A stretch of DNA of 64,000 bases from Arion vulgaris (GCA_020796225.1 CM036765.1:30532066-30596065), one strand, 5' to 3'. Numbered from the stretch's first letter, positions 20,140 to 31,222 are shown. Numbers and translations: made by a program. The notes: a model not told the origin generated them from the letters alone.

Positions 20140-20538
20140 CAAGGCAGTAGGATGCTATTTTCTTTCAGGGTAGCGACACTTAGACGATCTACCCTTCCGG
20201 GTTGTTAAACGTCATCTGCCCAGGTTACCAGTCGTTATTTGGACTACTTGGTTTACCTGCCGTACAGATTTGCAAGGCAGTAGGATGCTATTTTCTTTCA
20301 GGGTAGCAACCCTTAGACGATTTACCCTTCCGGGTTGTTAAACGTCATCTGCCCAGGTTACCAGTCGTTATTTGGACTACTTGGTTTACCTGCCGTACAG
20401 ATTTGCAAGGCAGTAGGATGCTATTTTCTTTCAGGGTAGCAACCCTTAGACGATCTACCCTTCCGGGTTGTTAAACGTCATCTGCCCAGGTTACCAGTCG
20501 TTATTTGGACTACTTGGTTTACCTGCCGTACAGATTTG
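20140..20538 (+). repeat. 133-bp tandem repeat, three units
   Basis: Units start at 20140, 20273 and 20406 with CAAGGCAGTAGGATGCTAT and are nearly identical. Confidence 0.96.
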
Positions 20539-20599
20539 TGTACAGTTTCCTCCGCTAGCCTTTGATTGTCCCCAATCACACTACAATGCAGTAGTAGTT

Positions 20600-20910
20600 C
20601 CCTGCGAGTGAAAATGCGCACTGGATTCAGGCCTCTGCTGGGCTTTCCATTTTTCTGCACATTTGGGTTGCCCACTCACCCCTACGCCTGCCACGCTCCC
20701 TCAGCATCGTGCGCCTCTGCCCCATTGTTGGGCCCCCTCGTGCATCATCCGCTTGCGTGTTCGCTCTGCTTCGGTGCCTGCCCCATCGTGTCTATTGGTT
20801 CTCACTGTGCACACATTCGTCATGCTTCTAGCCTGTCCAGACACACAACTCAACTCGGGACCTTATCCAACGTGACTACGACTGCATCTCAACCTACGCC
20901 GAAGTAGCTC
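20600..20910 (+). mobile_element. GC-rich LINE-like N-terminal remnant with a decayed 2A-like motif
   Basis: This segment is clearly richer in GC than its neighbours. One frame reads TVHTFVMLLACPDTQLNSGP followed by YPT. That resembles the LLLLSGDVELNPGP 2A-like motif found near the N-terminus of some LINE ORFs, with Glu and the first Pro lost. No more of the ORF is recognisable. Confidence 0.4.
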
Positions 20911-20939
20911 TCCCTCGATCCCTACCCGCTTAGCCAAAC

Positions 20940-21055
20940 AGGAACCAATGTCTTACCAGGGTCACTACGTGGAGGTGGGGTAGGATCTTGATTAGTGCCA
21001 GCTCACTAATCCTGGCGCGGCATTGTCCCATGCGCCTTTGACCCAAGTATTTAGT
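20940..21055 (+). repeat. Copy of the 10965 repeat
   Basis: It has GAACCAATGTCTTACCAGGG, GGGGTAGGATCTTGATTAGT and CATTGTCCCATGCGCCTTT. Confidence 0.55.
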
Positions 21056-21084
21056 ATAAAAATGGCCTAAAGATAAAATGATGA

Positions 21085-21300
21085 GTTCCTTGTACTGGGT
21101 TGCCCCATATGGGTCTGTCCCTCTTCGAGAAATTGCATGCTACCTGCCTAGAGTATTGTACAAAGCTTGAACTCAGTAGTTTCAGAAACAATACTAGGAA
21201 TCTCTAGAAAAAATGCCCCCATGAACAAAATGGCACTGTCTGGATTAGTATACACAACCTTTGGAACACGGGGCAAACGGCTAAACCTCAAAGACCCCCA
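21085..21300 (-). mobile_element. Copy of the 11085 SINE family
   Basis: It has GTTGCCCCATATGGGTCTGT, GCCTAGAGTATTGTACAAAG and AATACTAGGAATCTCTAG. Confidence 0.62.
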
Positions 21301-21627
21301 TCCTAGTAAGTATACAGCCTTAATTGTTTACTATACTCCCTCAATTTATTTTTGCAATATTGTCAAATAAAACAGTTACATTTAAAAATAAATTAACCAT
21401 TACTATGTGTGATATGTGTTGACAAAAGAATATGGTATAATGCACAACTTAGAATTTGTCAGTCCTTACAAGTACAGTTGTTAGTTTAGTTTTATTAAAT
21501 ATGATATCAGATAACCACCAACATTCTGATATTAATTTATACAAGACAATCTGATAACAGGACAAATTTATTTTTAATAAACTGTCACTGGAATTGGGAC
21601 AATCCTAGTCAAACAGGGATGTGTGAT

Positions 21628-21873
21628 CTTCTTTGCGTTCGTTCTTTCTGACCAATTTTAATCACTCTTTGTGATATGTTTGGTCTTTTTCAAGAATGTG
21701 TATACGTTGCACATTGGTTTGGTAGGCCCTAAACGCATATTCTACATGTTTAGGACAAGTGCATCCGATTTCAGCCAAACCTCTTTAGTCGCTTCCTACG
21801 ACATGCGTGGCTGGTAACAGTGATTCTATTCTTTACACCCCAAATTTGGGCCCTGGTAACCACTTGGGCAGAC
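21628..21873 (-). mobile_element. S-A SINE, full length
   Basis: The (CTT)-side tail is at the left and the head CCCAAGTGGTTACCAGGGCC (reverse) at the right. GTGTGAT flanks both ends. Confidence 0.87.
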
Positions 21874-22690
21874 GTGTGATAAATCAATTATTTATTGTCA
21901 ATAAATAATATGAATTATGAACTATTAAGTGTGCAAAAATGTGTCTTTCACTGTAGACTGTACTGAGTAGTTGCTAGACTTTTGTAATACATAACCAATA
22001 AAGTTCCATCATACCATGATTGATGATACCCCCACTGATACTCTACTAGTGTTACATGAGTATTATGATTAATTATCATTATACTATTACTATCAATAAA
22101 TTAAGTGCCATCAAGGCATCATTTGTCTGCTGGCATCCGCCGCATAGGTGCCCATGTCTATTATGATAATTATCCACAGTTCTATCGATCTGATTGATTA
22201 ACATTAAAGAATACAAATATAAAAGTACTTTCACTGTTTTTGTTAAGGAACTTCGTGAGCAGTTAGTTTAGTAGTAGTTAATTATAATTAAATTATAACA
22301 GATGGGCTTTTTTTTAGGTTTATTATACTTTATAGATTAATTTAAATAAATTGTGGAGAGCTCGATTAATAATACTAAATATAAAGATCATATTTATAAT
22401 ATATTATGGTGCATTGTCCATACTCAATAAAGGGATCAGTGGTCATACAAATCAGGACCCTTCATATCTGCTGAAATTCAGAAACATATAATGTAAAGAA
22501 GTGCACTGCCGTAGCGTAGACCGGACTCCATTTATTGTTGTTGGTAATCGGACATACTTTTTAATGTGTTTGTAGGACCTGTCAAATATATAATCGGAAA
22601 GGGAACGGTACATTTCTTCGTCATTTTTAAAATTGAATTGTGCTAACGTACTGCAATTTATTATAATCATTAAGGTCTTACCGGTCTGTG

Positions 22691-23129
22691 TTTGATTGAT
22701 ATGACCATCATCATTGCACTTCGGTGAGTAATCAGATGTGATCCGATCTCTTTTTCACACATCTTAGCAGCAGTTCACAATTCCAGAGCACCGGCAAGGG
22801 TCCAAGATCAGATGTAATTTTGTAGATGCCAAGATGGTGAGGATATTTTGTAGGGATTTTATTTTAAATCTTTTCTAATGAATTTTTCCCAGACAGCAGG
22901 CTTTCCAACCTGCTCTTCTCGATTTGGAACTACTAAGAGTTCTTTTACGTGCTGAAATTTAACACGGGACCTACGTTTTATCGTCCGTCTCCGATAGGAC
23001 TAGGAACTAGATCTCAACTACACTGAGATCAGGGATCTGCAAAAATATCCAGATGGATCCCCGAGAGAGCGAACCTGGTACCTATGGCACGAGAGACGAG
23101 CATATAGCCTCTACTCCACAGAGACCCCC
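22691..23129 (-). mobile_element. S-C SINE, full length
   Basis: It runs from TTGATTGATATGACCATCAT to CTACTCCACAGAGACCCCC, colinear with the 5446 copy. Confidence 0.85.
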
Positions 23130-23204
23130 GTTGTCTGTGTACTGCGTTGTACCACTTTCCCTGATTACAATTTTGTTGTTAATTTCGTGGCATTATATAT
23201 ACTG

Positions 23205-23210
23205 TATATA

Positions 23211-23252
<42 letters not shown>
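23205..23252 (+). repeat. (TA)n microsatellite
   Basis: About 24 TA repeats with small interruptions at the left. Confidence 0.95.
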
Positions 23253-23255
<3 letters not shown>

Positions 23256-23264
23256 CTGATAAAA

Positions 23265-23522
23265 TCCGCCCGTGTGGCGCAGGGGCCCGCAAGGGAAGCA
23301 AAGAATAGTACCACTGCATCTTACAATGCGTGTCATAAGAGGCGACTGATGTAGGCCTGAGGGAAGCTACCTTAGTAAATAACAAACATCGCAGAAATCC
23401 GATGTGCTGCCCTACTTGTATGCGCATAACTGGCACAACGTACAATAGCTCTTAGGCTCATATCACATACAAATCACACAGAGTGGTTGACAAGTGGTCG
23501 ATATGGAGCGTCCGAAGAAGTA
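23265..23522 (+). mobile_element. S-B SINE
   Basis: It is a full copy with GCTGATAAAA on both sides (23255-23264, 23523-23532), next to a (TA)n run. Confidence 0.92.
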
Positions 23523-24039
23523 GCTGATAAAAATACAACTTTGTTTTACTCCGGTTTCAACCATAGGTGTCGCTTTGTCCACAGCCAAAGACCAGAACTG
23601 GTCAGGCATAAAACAAAACTTACCTGAAAATGAAGGAAATTATGTATTTGTCTGGGGGTCTCTGTGAGATAGAGAGGTAAGGTGCTCCATTATATCAAGG
23701 GACCAACCAATGGTTAGAGCTGATATTTTGAACGCCTCATAGAGTGTGGCCGCAAAGAGGATTTTCATTTAAACCAATCCACGTCAACTACTAGATTGTA
23801 TGAGGTGTGATTGAAGATTGGAGGGGCAAGAAAAGAACAGCGCAAGAGGCAGTTGCGGTTCGTCATTAATGGCCTGTGTGGCCAGGCCCACCAAAAGTAA
23901 TGTGTAACGTGTATTTATTATTTTATAAATTAAAATATAACCTAACCAAAAACTATGATTTTTCCACAAAAATTGTGTCCCCACCAACAAAAGTATCACG
24001 AGTCGCCACTGACAATAGGTATATGAGTAGGTTCATCAA

Positions 24040-24150
24040 TCAAAATCGAACTGGTACGGTCAGTCGCTGGAAGCTGTTGGAGATATTGCGAAGCACCTAT
24101 GAACATGTCCTGAGTGCAATGAAGATATTCCAAACTGAAACAATTCACAA
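24040..24150 (+). mobile_element. LINE 3' end scrap
   Basis: The sequence GAGATATTGCGAAGCACCTATGAACATGTCCTGAGTGCAATG matches the EHLWxCPxC 3' end in degenerate form. Confidence 0.35.
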
Positions 24151-24347
24151 CAATCTGGCACTAGAGAAACAACTTTTGGGTTCTCTGAAAGGAGCTTATT
24201 CTTATTTTTAATGCATGTTGGCATACACACTCTATCTGATATAACCAAAACAAGGTTCGTCCTTAGAGTGCCTGGGCTTAAATCCTATATATAACAAAGA
24301 AACAACAAGAATACAGGAAATAAACATAGGAGAGATAGACATATACA

Positions 24348-24390
24348 CAGAGAGAGAGAGAGAGAGAGAAGAGAGAATAGAGAGAGAGAC
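24348..24390 (+). repeat. (GA)n microsatellite
   Basis: GAGAGAGA runs broken by AGAGAATAG. Confidence 0.9.
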
Positions 24391-24898
24391 GCGCTCAAAA
24401 AGTGTTCCTAATATAGTCTTGCGAATGTTTTGACAACATACACAAACTAAGTCGAGTCATGGATATGATGTGAGCACAGGCTTTGATCGCCGATAACATT
24501 ATAAAATAGCTGAGTGAGCGAGTCAAATTGCAATGCAGTACTGCATTCGGCATGTGTACACAAAAAAAAGTGGTGTCGTTTCGCCCTAACATTCCAATGA
24601 TGTGCTATTGTGTCACACCCTGCACAATGCTAGCTAACATATCATTCTTATTGATTTTCTGACTTGAAAAATAACAAATTGTTTGTGCTGGCGTGAATGT
24701 TCTGACTAGTAACTGTTATGCTTCTCTTTCCCATCCACCTTCCCATTTATGGTTCGCTCCCTCGTGGAACCATCTGATTTTTCCAGAGATCCCTGATTTC
24801 AGTGTAGGTGAGATCGAGTTCATAGTCCTATCGGAGACGGACGACAAAACGTTGGTCCCGTGTTCAATCTGAACACGTAAAAGAACACTTGGCAGTTC

Positions 24899-25164
24899 TT
24901 CTTCTTTCTTTTCTTCGAACGCTCCATATCGACCACTTGTCAACCACTCTCTGTGATTTGTATGTGATCTGAGTCTAAGAGCGATTGTACGTTCTGCCAG
25001 TTATGCGTCTACAAGTACGCCCACACATCCGATTTCTGCGCTGCTTTTTATTTACTAGGGTAGCATCTCTAGGGCCTAAATCAGTCGTCTCTTACGACAT
25101 GCATTGTAGGTCGCAGTGTTACTATTCTTTACTTCCCTTGCGGGCCCCAGCACCACACGGGTGC
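24899..25164 (-). mobile_element. S-B SINE nested in S-C
   Basis: It has perfect 11-bp duplications CTTGGCAGTTC (24888-24898, 25165-25175), which are S-C sequence. Confidence 0.94.
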
Positions 25165-25222
25165 CTTGGCAGTTCAAAATCGAAAAGAGCAGGCTGAAAA
25201 GCCGATGCCCGTGCAAAATTAA

Positions 25223-25410
25223 CCCCGTGCAAAATGTATACGTTGCACATTGGTTTGGTAGGCCCATAAACGCATAGACCTCTACACGTTTAGGACACCT
25301 GCATCCGATTTCAGCCAAACCTCCTTAGTCGTCTCTTACGACATGCTTGGCAGGTAACAGTGGTTCTATTCTTTACAGCCAAAATGTGGGCCCCGGTAAC
25401 CACTCGGGCA
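25223..25410 (-). mobile_element. S-A SINE, tail-truncated, nested in S-C
   Basis: It has the head and middle but lacks the tail-side ~55 bp. The flanks GCAAAATTAA on both sides are the duplicated S-C target. Confidence 0.82.
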
Positions 25411-25578
25411 GGCAAAATTAATTAGAAAAGATTTAAAATAAAATTACATAGAGACTCTCGCCGGTGCCACGGAGTTCGTGCACTGCGGCTGAGATCTTCC
25501 TGTGTAAGAAAGTGATCGGAACACACATGGTTACTCACTGAATGCAATGATGATGGTCCTATCAATCAATCAATCAAT

Positions 25579-25579
<1 letters not shown>

Positions 25580-25622
<43 letters not shown>
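25580..25622 (+). repeat. (CA)n(TA)n microsatellite
   Basis: ACACACACA then about 16 AT repeats, joining an S-C tail to an S-G head. Confidence 0.9.
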
Positions 25623-25810
25623 CATGTGGGATGGATTAGCGTAACGCATAAGCACTCGCATATCCACTCAGACACAAGGGCTTGTGGCTTCAATTCCCTA
25701 CTCGACGTTCCAACGCGAGGAAAGGAATTGGTCTTCCTACTTCCTGTACACTAGGGCCTACAAATATGAAGTGACTTCATACCCTAAAAAGTTGCAGACA
25801 TGCTCAAATC
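25622..25810 (+). mobile_element. S-G SINE-like tRNA-derived repeat
   Basis: It has an A-box-like GGATTAGCGTAACGCATAAG and B-box-like GTGGCTTCAATTCCC, followed by an unrelated tail. Only one copy was seen. Confidence 0.5.
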
Positions 25811-26099
25811 GTCTAGTAGTATCGATATAAGGGAAGACGTAGCTCATCCTGCATCAGTCTACGTACAACAGACAGGAGGACTATACCATAAGCGAAGTCC
25901 AGATAATTTAGTTTATATGTTAGAGTCCACTGAATTCCATTTCTCGTTGTAGTTACTGTTACCTTCATATTCTAGCATATAGTCAGTAAGAACGGCTAAG
26001 CTAACAGAGGACGTCCCTGTCACACTCCTGTTCCTATTCCAAAAGAGTCAGTTTTATTTCATGAAGAACTGTACATTTCATACCCATATATGTTGACTT

Positions 26100-26347
26100 C
26101 AACTCGCTTCTCAAGGCTGGTGGTTCGGGTTCAACTCCCGCAGTGGGTGTGGAATTTTTCCCGACCGCGAAGGCTCTCAGGTCGACACAGCCTCAATTGG
26201 ATACCAGACATGGTCTAGGAAAGTAAAGGCGGCCGGTGTGATGCTGACCACATCACACACCGTGTGCCGACGGTCAATGAACGATGCAGGTCTAACACTG
26301 TATTGCCCTATATACCACGAGGTATGAAAGGGTTCCTTTACTTTTTT
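26100..26347 (+). mobile_element. S-F SINE, 5'-truncated
   Basis: It has B box GGTTCAACTCCCGC, then AAGTAAAGGCGGCCGGTGTG and a CTTTACTTTTTTT end. Confidence 0.85.
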
Positions 26348-26362
26348 TGTGACTTTACTAGG

Positions 26363-26500
26363 TTAATAATATTCTACTGAATCCCATAGTGTCTTATCAA
26401 TGTCCAAAATAATTTCACTGTCAACGCTATTGAAGGCCGCCTCATAATTCACAAATCTGATTTTATTTATCAACTGAAACAAAGTGCAGTGAACTGGTGT
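26363..26500 (-). mobile_element. LINE RT fragment (palm region)
   Basis: The reverse strand reads QLINKIRFVNYEAAFNSVDS and DIDKTLWDSV, matching the FVDYEKAFDSVDR motif A block of LINE RTs. The catalytic Asp has become Asn (FVNYE). It is 30 bp from an oppositely oriented RT fragment. Confidence 0.65.
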
Positions 26501-26529
26501 AAGAAAGAATGCAGTTACGTATGTTATTG

Positions 26530-26990
26530 TAGTTATGAGAATAAACATCAACAAAACCGAAGTAATGGCATTCGCTACAGAAAACAAAAACGCTACCAAA
26601 ATCTCCATCGACAAACATCCATTAAAACAAGCCAAAGACTTTACATAACTAGAGTGCATTTTTTCAGCAAACGGAAGAATAACTAGCGAAATCCAACATA
26701 GATGCAAGATCAGCTAACGGAAGAATAACTAGCGAAATCCAACATAGATGCAAGATCAGCTAACGGAAGAATAACTAGCGAAATCCAACATAGATGCAAG
26801 ATCAGCTAACGGAAGAATAACTAGCGAAATCCAACATAGATGCAAGATCAGCTAACGGAAGAATAACTAGCGAAATCCAACATAGATGCAAGATCAGCTA
26901 ACGGAAGAATAACTAACGAAATCCAACATAGATGCAAGATCAGCTAACGGAAGAATAACTAGCGAAATCCAACATAGATGCAAGAAATCA
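26530..26990 (+). mobile_element. LINE RT fragment ending in a 46-bp tandem array
   Basis: The frame reads MRININKTEVMAFATENKNA, IDKHPLKQAKDFT, stop, LECIFSANGRITSEIQHRC. The ANGRITSEIQHRCKI part is then repeated as DNA. Confidence 0.7.
26668..26988 (+). repeat. 46-bp tandem repeat, about seven units
   Basis: The unit contains CTAACGGAAGAATAACTAGC and GAAATCCAACATAGATGCAA. Units are nearly identical (one has AACGAAATCC for AGCGAAATCC; the first starts GCAAACGG), so expansion is recent. The unit derives from a LINE RT coding segment and 46 is not a multiple of three. Confidence 0.93.
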
Positions 26991-27002
26991 AATAATAGAA
27001 CC

Positions 27003-27121
27003 AAACGAGTGGTTACATCAGCCCAAGTTTGGGGTGTAAAGAATAAAACCACTGTTACCTGCCACGCATGTCGTAAGAGGCGACTAAGGAGATTTGGCTG
27101 GAATCGATTGCACGTGTCCGC
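27003..27121 (+). mobile_element. S-A SINE, 5' half
   Basis: It reads CGAGTGGTTACATCAGCCCA to TTGGCTGGAATC...CACGTGTCC. It follows directly on the 46-bp array. Confidence 0.75.
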
Positions 27122-27263
27122 TAGGGAATGCTAACCCAAAACAAATGCGTGCAGAAAATGGATGCACCAGGCCATTTGGCGCTTAACATGGTGCAACGAC
27201 CCCTCACAATGAGGTAACGGATTCTGCGGTCGCCAAACTGTCTCGAAGATTTAGCCACGCAGT

Positions 27264-27602
27264 GGGGACTGCCTAGAGTAGTTGATAGTAGCTCGGACTG
27301 CTAGCTGTGAGACGCCTCATAGCTCGGGTTCAAACCAACTGTCCGGCATTTGTTCGAGTCCCTGGTCTTACTCAGGACGATAACGTGAGTACCTCTGAAG
27401 TCGGAGAAAATCTGCCTGTATGGCGAGGAATACTAATTACGAGTACATTGAGCACACGGCTGCCAGTGTAAAGTAATTTACAATGTGCACACTGCTGCCA
27501 TTGTAAGAAATTGGAAAAACAGATTTTCACGCAAAAATCAGTTTCAGAGATGGAACTTCGTCTGAGTTGAAAGCGGACGAAAGAAAAAAAAAAAAAAAAA
27601 AA
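27264..27602 (+). mobile_element. S-E SINE (tRNA-derived), full length
   Basis: The target duplication GCCACGCAGT is perfect (27254-27263, 27603-27612). It ends in an 18-bp A run. It is colinear with 4039-4431. Confidence 0.94.
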
Positions 27603-27879
27603 GCCACGCAGTAAGAATGTCAGAACTACCATCACGAGGGTGGCCAAAACTTACTGCGAGAAGAGGTCGGCACAAACGAGGAAGCAGAAATCACAGGAAT
27701 TATATCCTACAAAAACTGTATGGCATGGCTGATAATCTGAGGCAGACGGCTGCCTTTATTAGAGAATCCGAAATCCCAATCTAGTGAGAACGCAGAAGAA
27801 ATAATAGGACAATTAGCCCAATTTTGAAATGTAAACATGACACATTGAACACCAAAAGAGTATTGTTCAACACAATATT

Positions 27880-28250
27880 TCTCTAGAAAAAAACTAGTCG
27901 GGACAGAGATAAAGTGTCTACGCAGAATGCTGGGAATAACAAGAAGAGATCGGGTTAGAAATGAAGATATCAGGAAAAAACAACATCAGTAGTGAACTTC
28001 ATCAAGAAACAACAACTTAAATGGTTTGGCCACATAAGCAGATCACCAACAGACAGTGGGCATCAAAAAGCAATGTTACTCCGATACAAAGCAAAAGGTA
28101 GTCCACGCAAAAGGTGGACCTAAGAGATAACAAGGGCGACGAAAAACACCATTTAAGAAGCGTACACAAGAGCCTGTTCTAGATATCTCTTTCCTGATGA
28201 TATGAGGCAAAACAGGATTAGAGAAGAAGATTGTAGTTAGGATTAGCTGA
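27880..28250 (+). mobile_element. LINE RT C-terminal fragment
   Basis: The frame reads IKCLRRMLGITRRDRVRNED, FIKKQQLKWFGHISRSPTDS and KAKGSPRKRWT with stops after it. It is the same LINE type as the fragment at 26530, from which it is separated by S-A and S-E insertions. Confidence 0.72.
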
Positions 28251-28424
28251 ATCTGAAAACATTTGGCAAATAATTTGTGGATACTTTATTTGATTTCCAA
28301 GCCCTTAGAAAAAGTATGTCACTATACTACAGTAACTATTACCCCAAATTTTAAGTTATAAGTAAGTGAACACTGGCTGTCTATTTTTAATTTTGTGGTC
28401 ATCTCGCTATGAATTCAGCTGCAG

Positions 28425-28690
28425 TCATGGCACCCCTAACTGATTTTTACGTGAAGGCTTGCTTACATTATCACCAGTGTTTCTCGCCATTCAGGCAAGC
28501 CGTACTCCGACTTCAGAGATACTTGTAAATTATACCCCCTAGTAAAGGATCAGGGTCTTCGGAGTCCAACAGCATACCCTGTGCATACCGATAATTTGTG
28601 TATGTGTGAGGCAAACTAGCATCAAACCTCGGAATTTCCACAGCATGTGGTCACTAGCACATAATTGGTATCAACTTCGCTATCAAAGAC
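28425..28690 (-). mobile_element. S-E-related SINE
   Basis: It has TGATTTTTACGTGAAGGCTT, ACTCCGACTTCAGAGATACT and a block shared (inverted) with 34460-34670. Confidence 0.65.
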
Positions 28691-28887
28691 CTTACTGACT
28701 GTTTCAATTTGAAAACCCAAAGCTAAAGAGAACAGCTCATACTGTTTTTGTAATGAAACAAAAATATACATTTTTAATATAAATTTTGTTATGCAAGTTC
28801 GAAATTATGCGCGGATAGTTATAAGTGACAGTTGTTATTACGTGTTTCGCCATTCTACATAGTTTTACTGCAGTCTCCGTCTATATT

Positions 28888-29290
28888 GAGAATACAAATT
28901 GTAGCAGTTAATAGGGAATTGTAAGAGTTTAAAGTGAGAGAGAACTCGGATAGTTATAATACAAATTGTAGCAGTTAATAGAGAAATTGTAAGAGTTTAA
29001 AGTGAGAGAGAACTCGGATAATTATAATACAAATTGTAGCAGTTAATAGAGAAATTGTAAGAGTTTAAAGTGAGAGAGAACTCGGATAGTTATAATACAA
29101 ATTGTAGCCGTTAATAGGGGAAATTTTAAGAGTTTAAAGTGAGAGAAAACTCGGATAGTTATAATACAAATTGTAGCAGTTAATAGGGAATTGTAAGAGT
29201 TTAAAGTGAGAGAGAACTCGGATAGTTATAATACAAATTGTAGCCGTTAATAGGGAATTGTAAGAGTTTAAAGTGAGAGAAAACTATTTC
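28888..29290 (+). repeat. ~67-bp tandem repeat, six units
   Basis: The unit has ATACAAATTGTAGCAGTTAA and GTAAGAGTTTAAAGTGAGAG; lengths vary by 1-3 bp. Confidence 0.94.
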
Positions 29291-29689
29291 CAAACCTCAA
29301 ATTTTTTTTTTTAAATTGGAGATTGTAAATAAAGAAGTATATATTTTCATTTGTGCCATTCCAAATATGGAACACAATAAAATAAAATTACAAGACCAAA
29401 CAAGAAATCAAATTTTAATATGGACATAAGTTATATTGCACAAATGTTGGTAAATATATAGTATTTTGTTACATAATGAACACAAGTCCTTATCTCACAC
29501 ACACATATATAGCAGGCAAAAGTGTTAAGACAGTTAGCATTGGTTGTGAATTAATTGTTAGACAGGGATCTCTATGGTAAAGTGTGAGTGGTTAAGGAGT
29601 TTGTCTGATGTTCTAATTGTTAGATTCTAGGAACCTATGAAATCATTTCCAGTTATTAATCACAACTAAGATAGTAATACAAGGGGAAC

Positions 29690-30305
29690 ACTAAAATGTT
29701 GCAGACATTCATCAATAGATGCTTACGCAGGATACTCCATCTGCGATGGTATGACAGGACCACAAACAGGGAACTGTAGGATAGAACGGAACAACGGCAA
29801 GTGGAACAAGAAATAATGGATAGAAGGTGGTGATGGATAGGACACACACTGAGGAAACATCATGACAGCATCACAAGATAATCTCTCAGATGGAACTCAC
29901 AAGGTAATAGAAGTAAGGGTAGTCTTCTTCTTCTTTGCGTTCGTTCTTTATGACCAATCTTAATCACTCTGTGATATGTTTGATCTTTGCCAAGAACGTT
30001 GCACATTGGTTTGGTAGGCCCCTAAACGCACAGACTTGTACACATTTAGGACATGTGCATCCGATTTCAGCCAAACCTCCTTAGTCGCCTCTACGACATG
30101 CATGGCAGGTAACAGTGGTTCTATTCTTTACACCCTAATTTGGGCCCCGGTAACCATTCAGGTGAGTAAGGGAAACTAGAGGCGAGAGTTGGAGACTGGA
30201 TGCAAGAAAATGGGTAGAGATCTGGGAAAGATGGCTTTGGATAGGAGAGCTTGGAAGGCCTTGGTTGCAGACCTACGCTTCCCTAGGAGCAAAGAAGAAG
30301 TATAG
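29690..30305 (+). mobile_element. LINE 3' fragment split by an S-A SINE
   Basis: The left part reads KMLQTFINRCLRRILHLRWYD and WWIGHTLRKHHDSITR (with shifts); the right part, after the SINE, reads the WEDLGKMALDRRAWKALVAD ending. The two parts join if 29920-30164 is removed. Confidence 0.68.
29920..30164 (-). mobile_element. S-A SINE inserted in a LINE fragment
   Basis: Flanking AGTAAGGG (29912-29919, 30165-30172) is the target duplication. The head is diverged (GGTAACCATTCAGG). Confidence 0.87.
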
Positions 30306-30534
30306 TAATAAGAAAAATACACAGAGCAGATGTATGACCCAGGCAACACTGGAAAACTGTTGCACCTCTATGTTGGAAGCACAAGAGAGGACTGTGTTAT
30401 ATCAACAAGATTAACTAAAGATCAGATGTACTGAATTTGTGTATCAAATGACAGTGTTTAATTTCCAGAACAATTATTTGATCTCCTTGCAAGGTACTTT
30501 AGACTGTGAGAAAAAAAACGAATTATCTCATGAG

Positions 30535-30725
30535 TTACTGAGTTTATGAAAGAACCTGTTTTCGGTTAAGGTTTGTTACAATACTATAGAACATATTTTA
30601 TGAAAGGGATCACTACTTTCAGGGCAGGTTTTGCTACAATAGTATATATAGAGAAATTTAATGAAAGGGAACCGCCCATCTTCAGGAAAGATAAGTTACT
30701 ATAATATAGCTATAATATAACTATT
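30535..30725 (+). repeat. ~70-bp diverged tandem repeat, about three units
   Basis: Each unit has TTTATGAAAG(G)GAxC and GTTxCTATAATAxxATA-like text. Confidence 0.55.
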
Positions 30726-31220
30726 ACATAAATTCTTGAATAAGTTGATTTAAGACTCTCCTCTCCTGTGTGAGCTGAGAAGCAGCCTGTGGCCACACCC
30801 AGTTGACCTAAAATCTAAGCTTTGAAGAAACCTGACAGACCTGAAGCAGACTGTCCAGTTTGTGGTCCACAGTAAACTAAGCGCATGACCAGAGATCACT
30901 GAGAAGAAGTTGATTTCTGTGTGAATTCAATGAGATTTCATCTGTATTGTCTAGATCCCCCAGAGTTGAGAACACTGTCCATCTTATTCTTCTGAGAGTG
31001 TTCTGTTGTTTAGCTCATTACCAAGTCTATGACAAACAGGAAGAGAATGGGTGAAAACAGACAGGTTTGAGGTAGTCTTTGTTGTTACTTCACAAGTTTA
31101 ACTGCTATACTCATTGCTGTTAAAGATTTCTTATACCTTCAGTATTCTCCATGAGCTATCTGCTGTCAAGTACATTTTGCAAATCAATAAAGCTTGTATA
31201 CAATTGTCGCTGCCACGGTA
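30725..31220. other. Unassigned spacer
   Basis: No ORF of note and no repeat shared with the rest of the window was seen. Confidence 0.45.
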
Positions 31221-31222
31221 AT

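Larger units (their letters stand above)
24745..25580 (+). mobile_element. S-C SINE holding two younger SINEs
   Basis: It starts at GGTTCGCTCCCTCGTGG (head truncated) and ends in (ATCA)n at 25578. It is interrupted by S-B (24899-25164) and S-A (25223-25410), each with duplicated S-C target sequence. Confidence 0.92.

Noticed and set aside
23053..23445. ORFs ending in YIYIYI
   Set aside because: They are translations of S-C and the (TA)n run.
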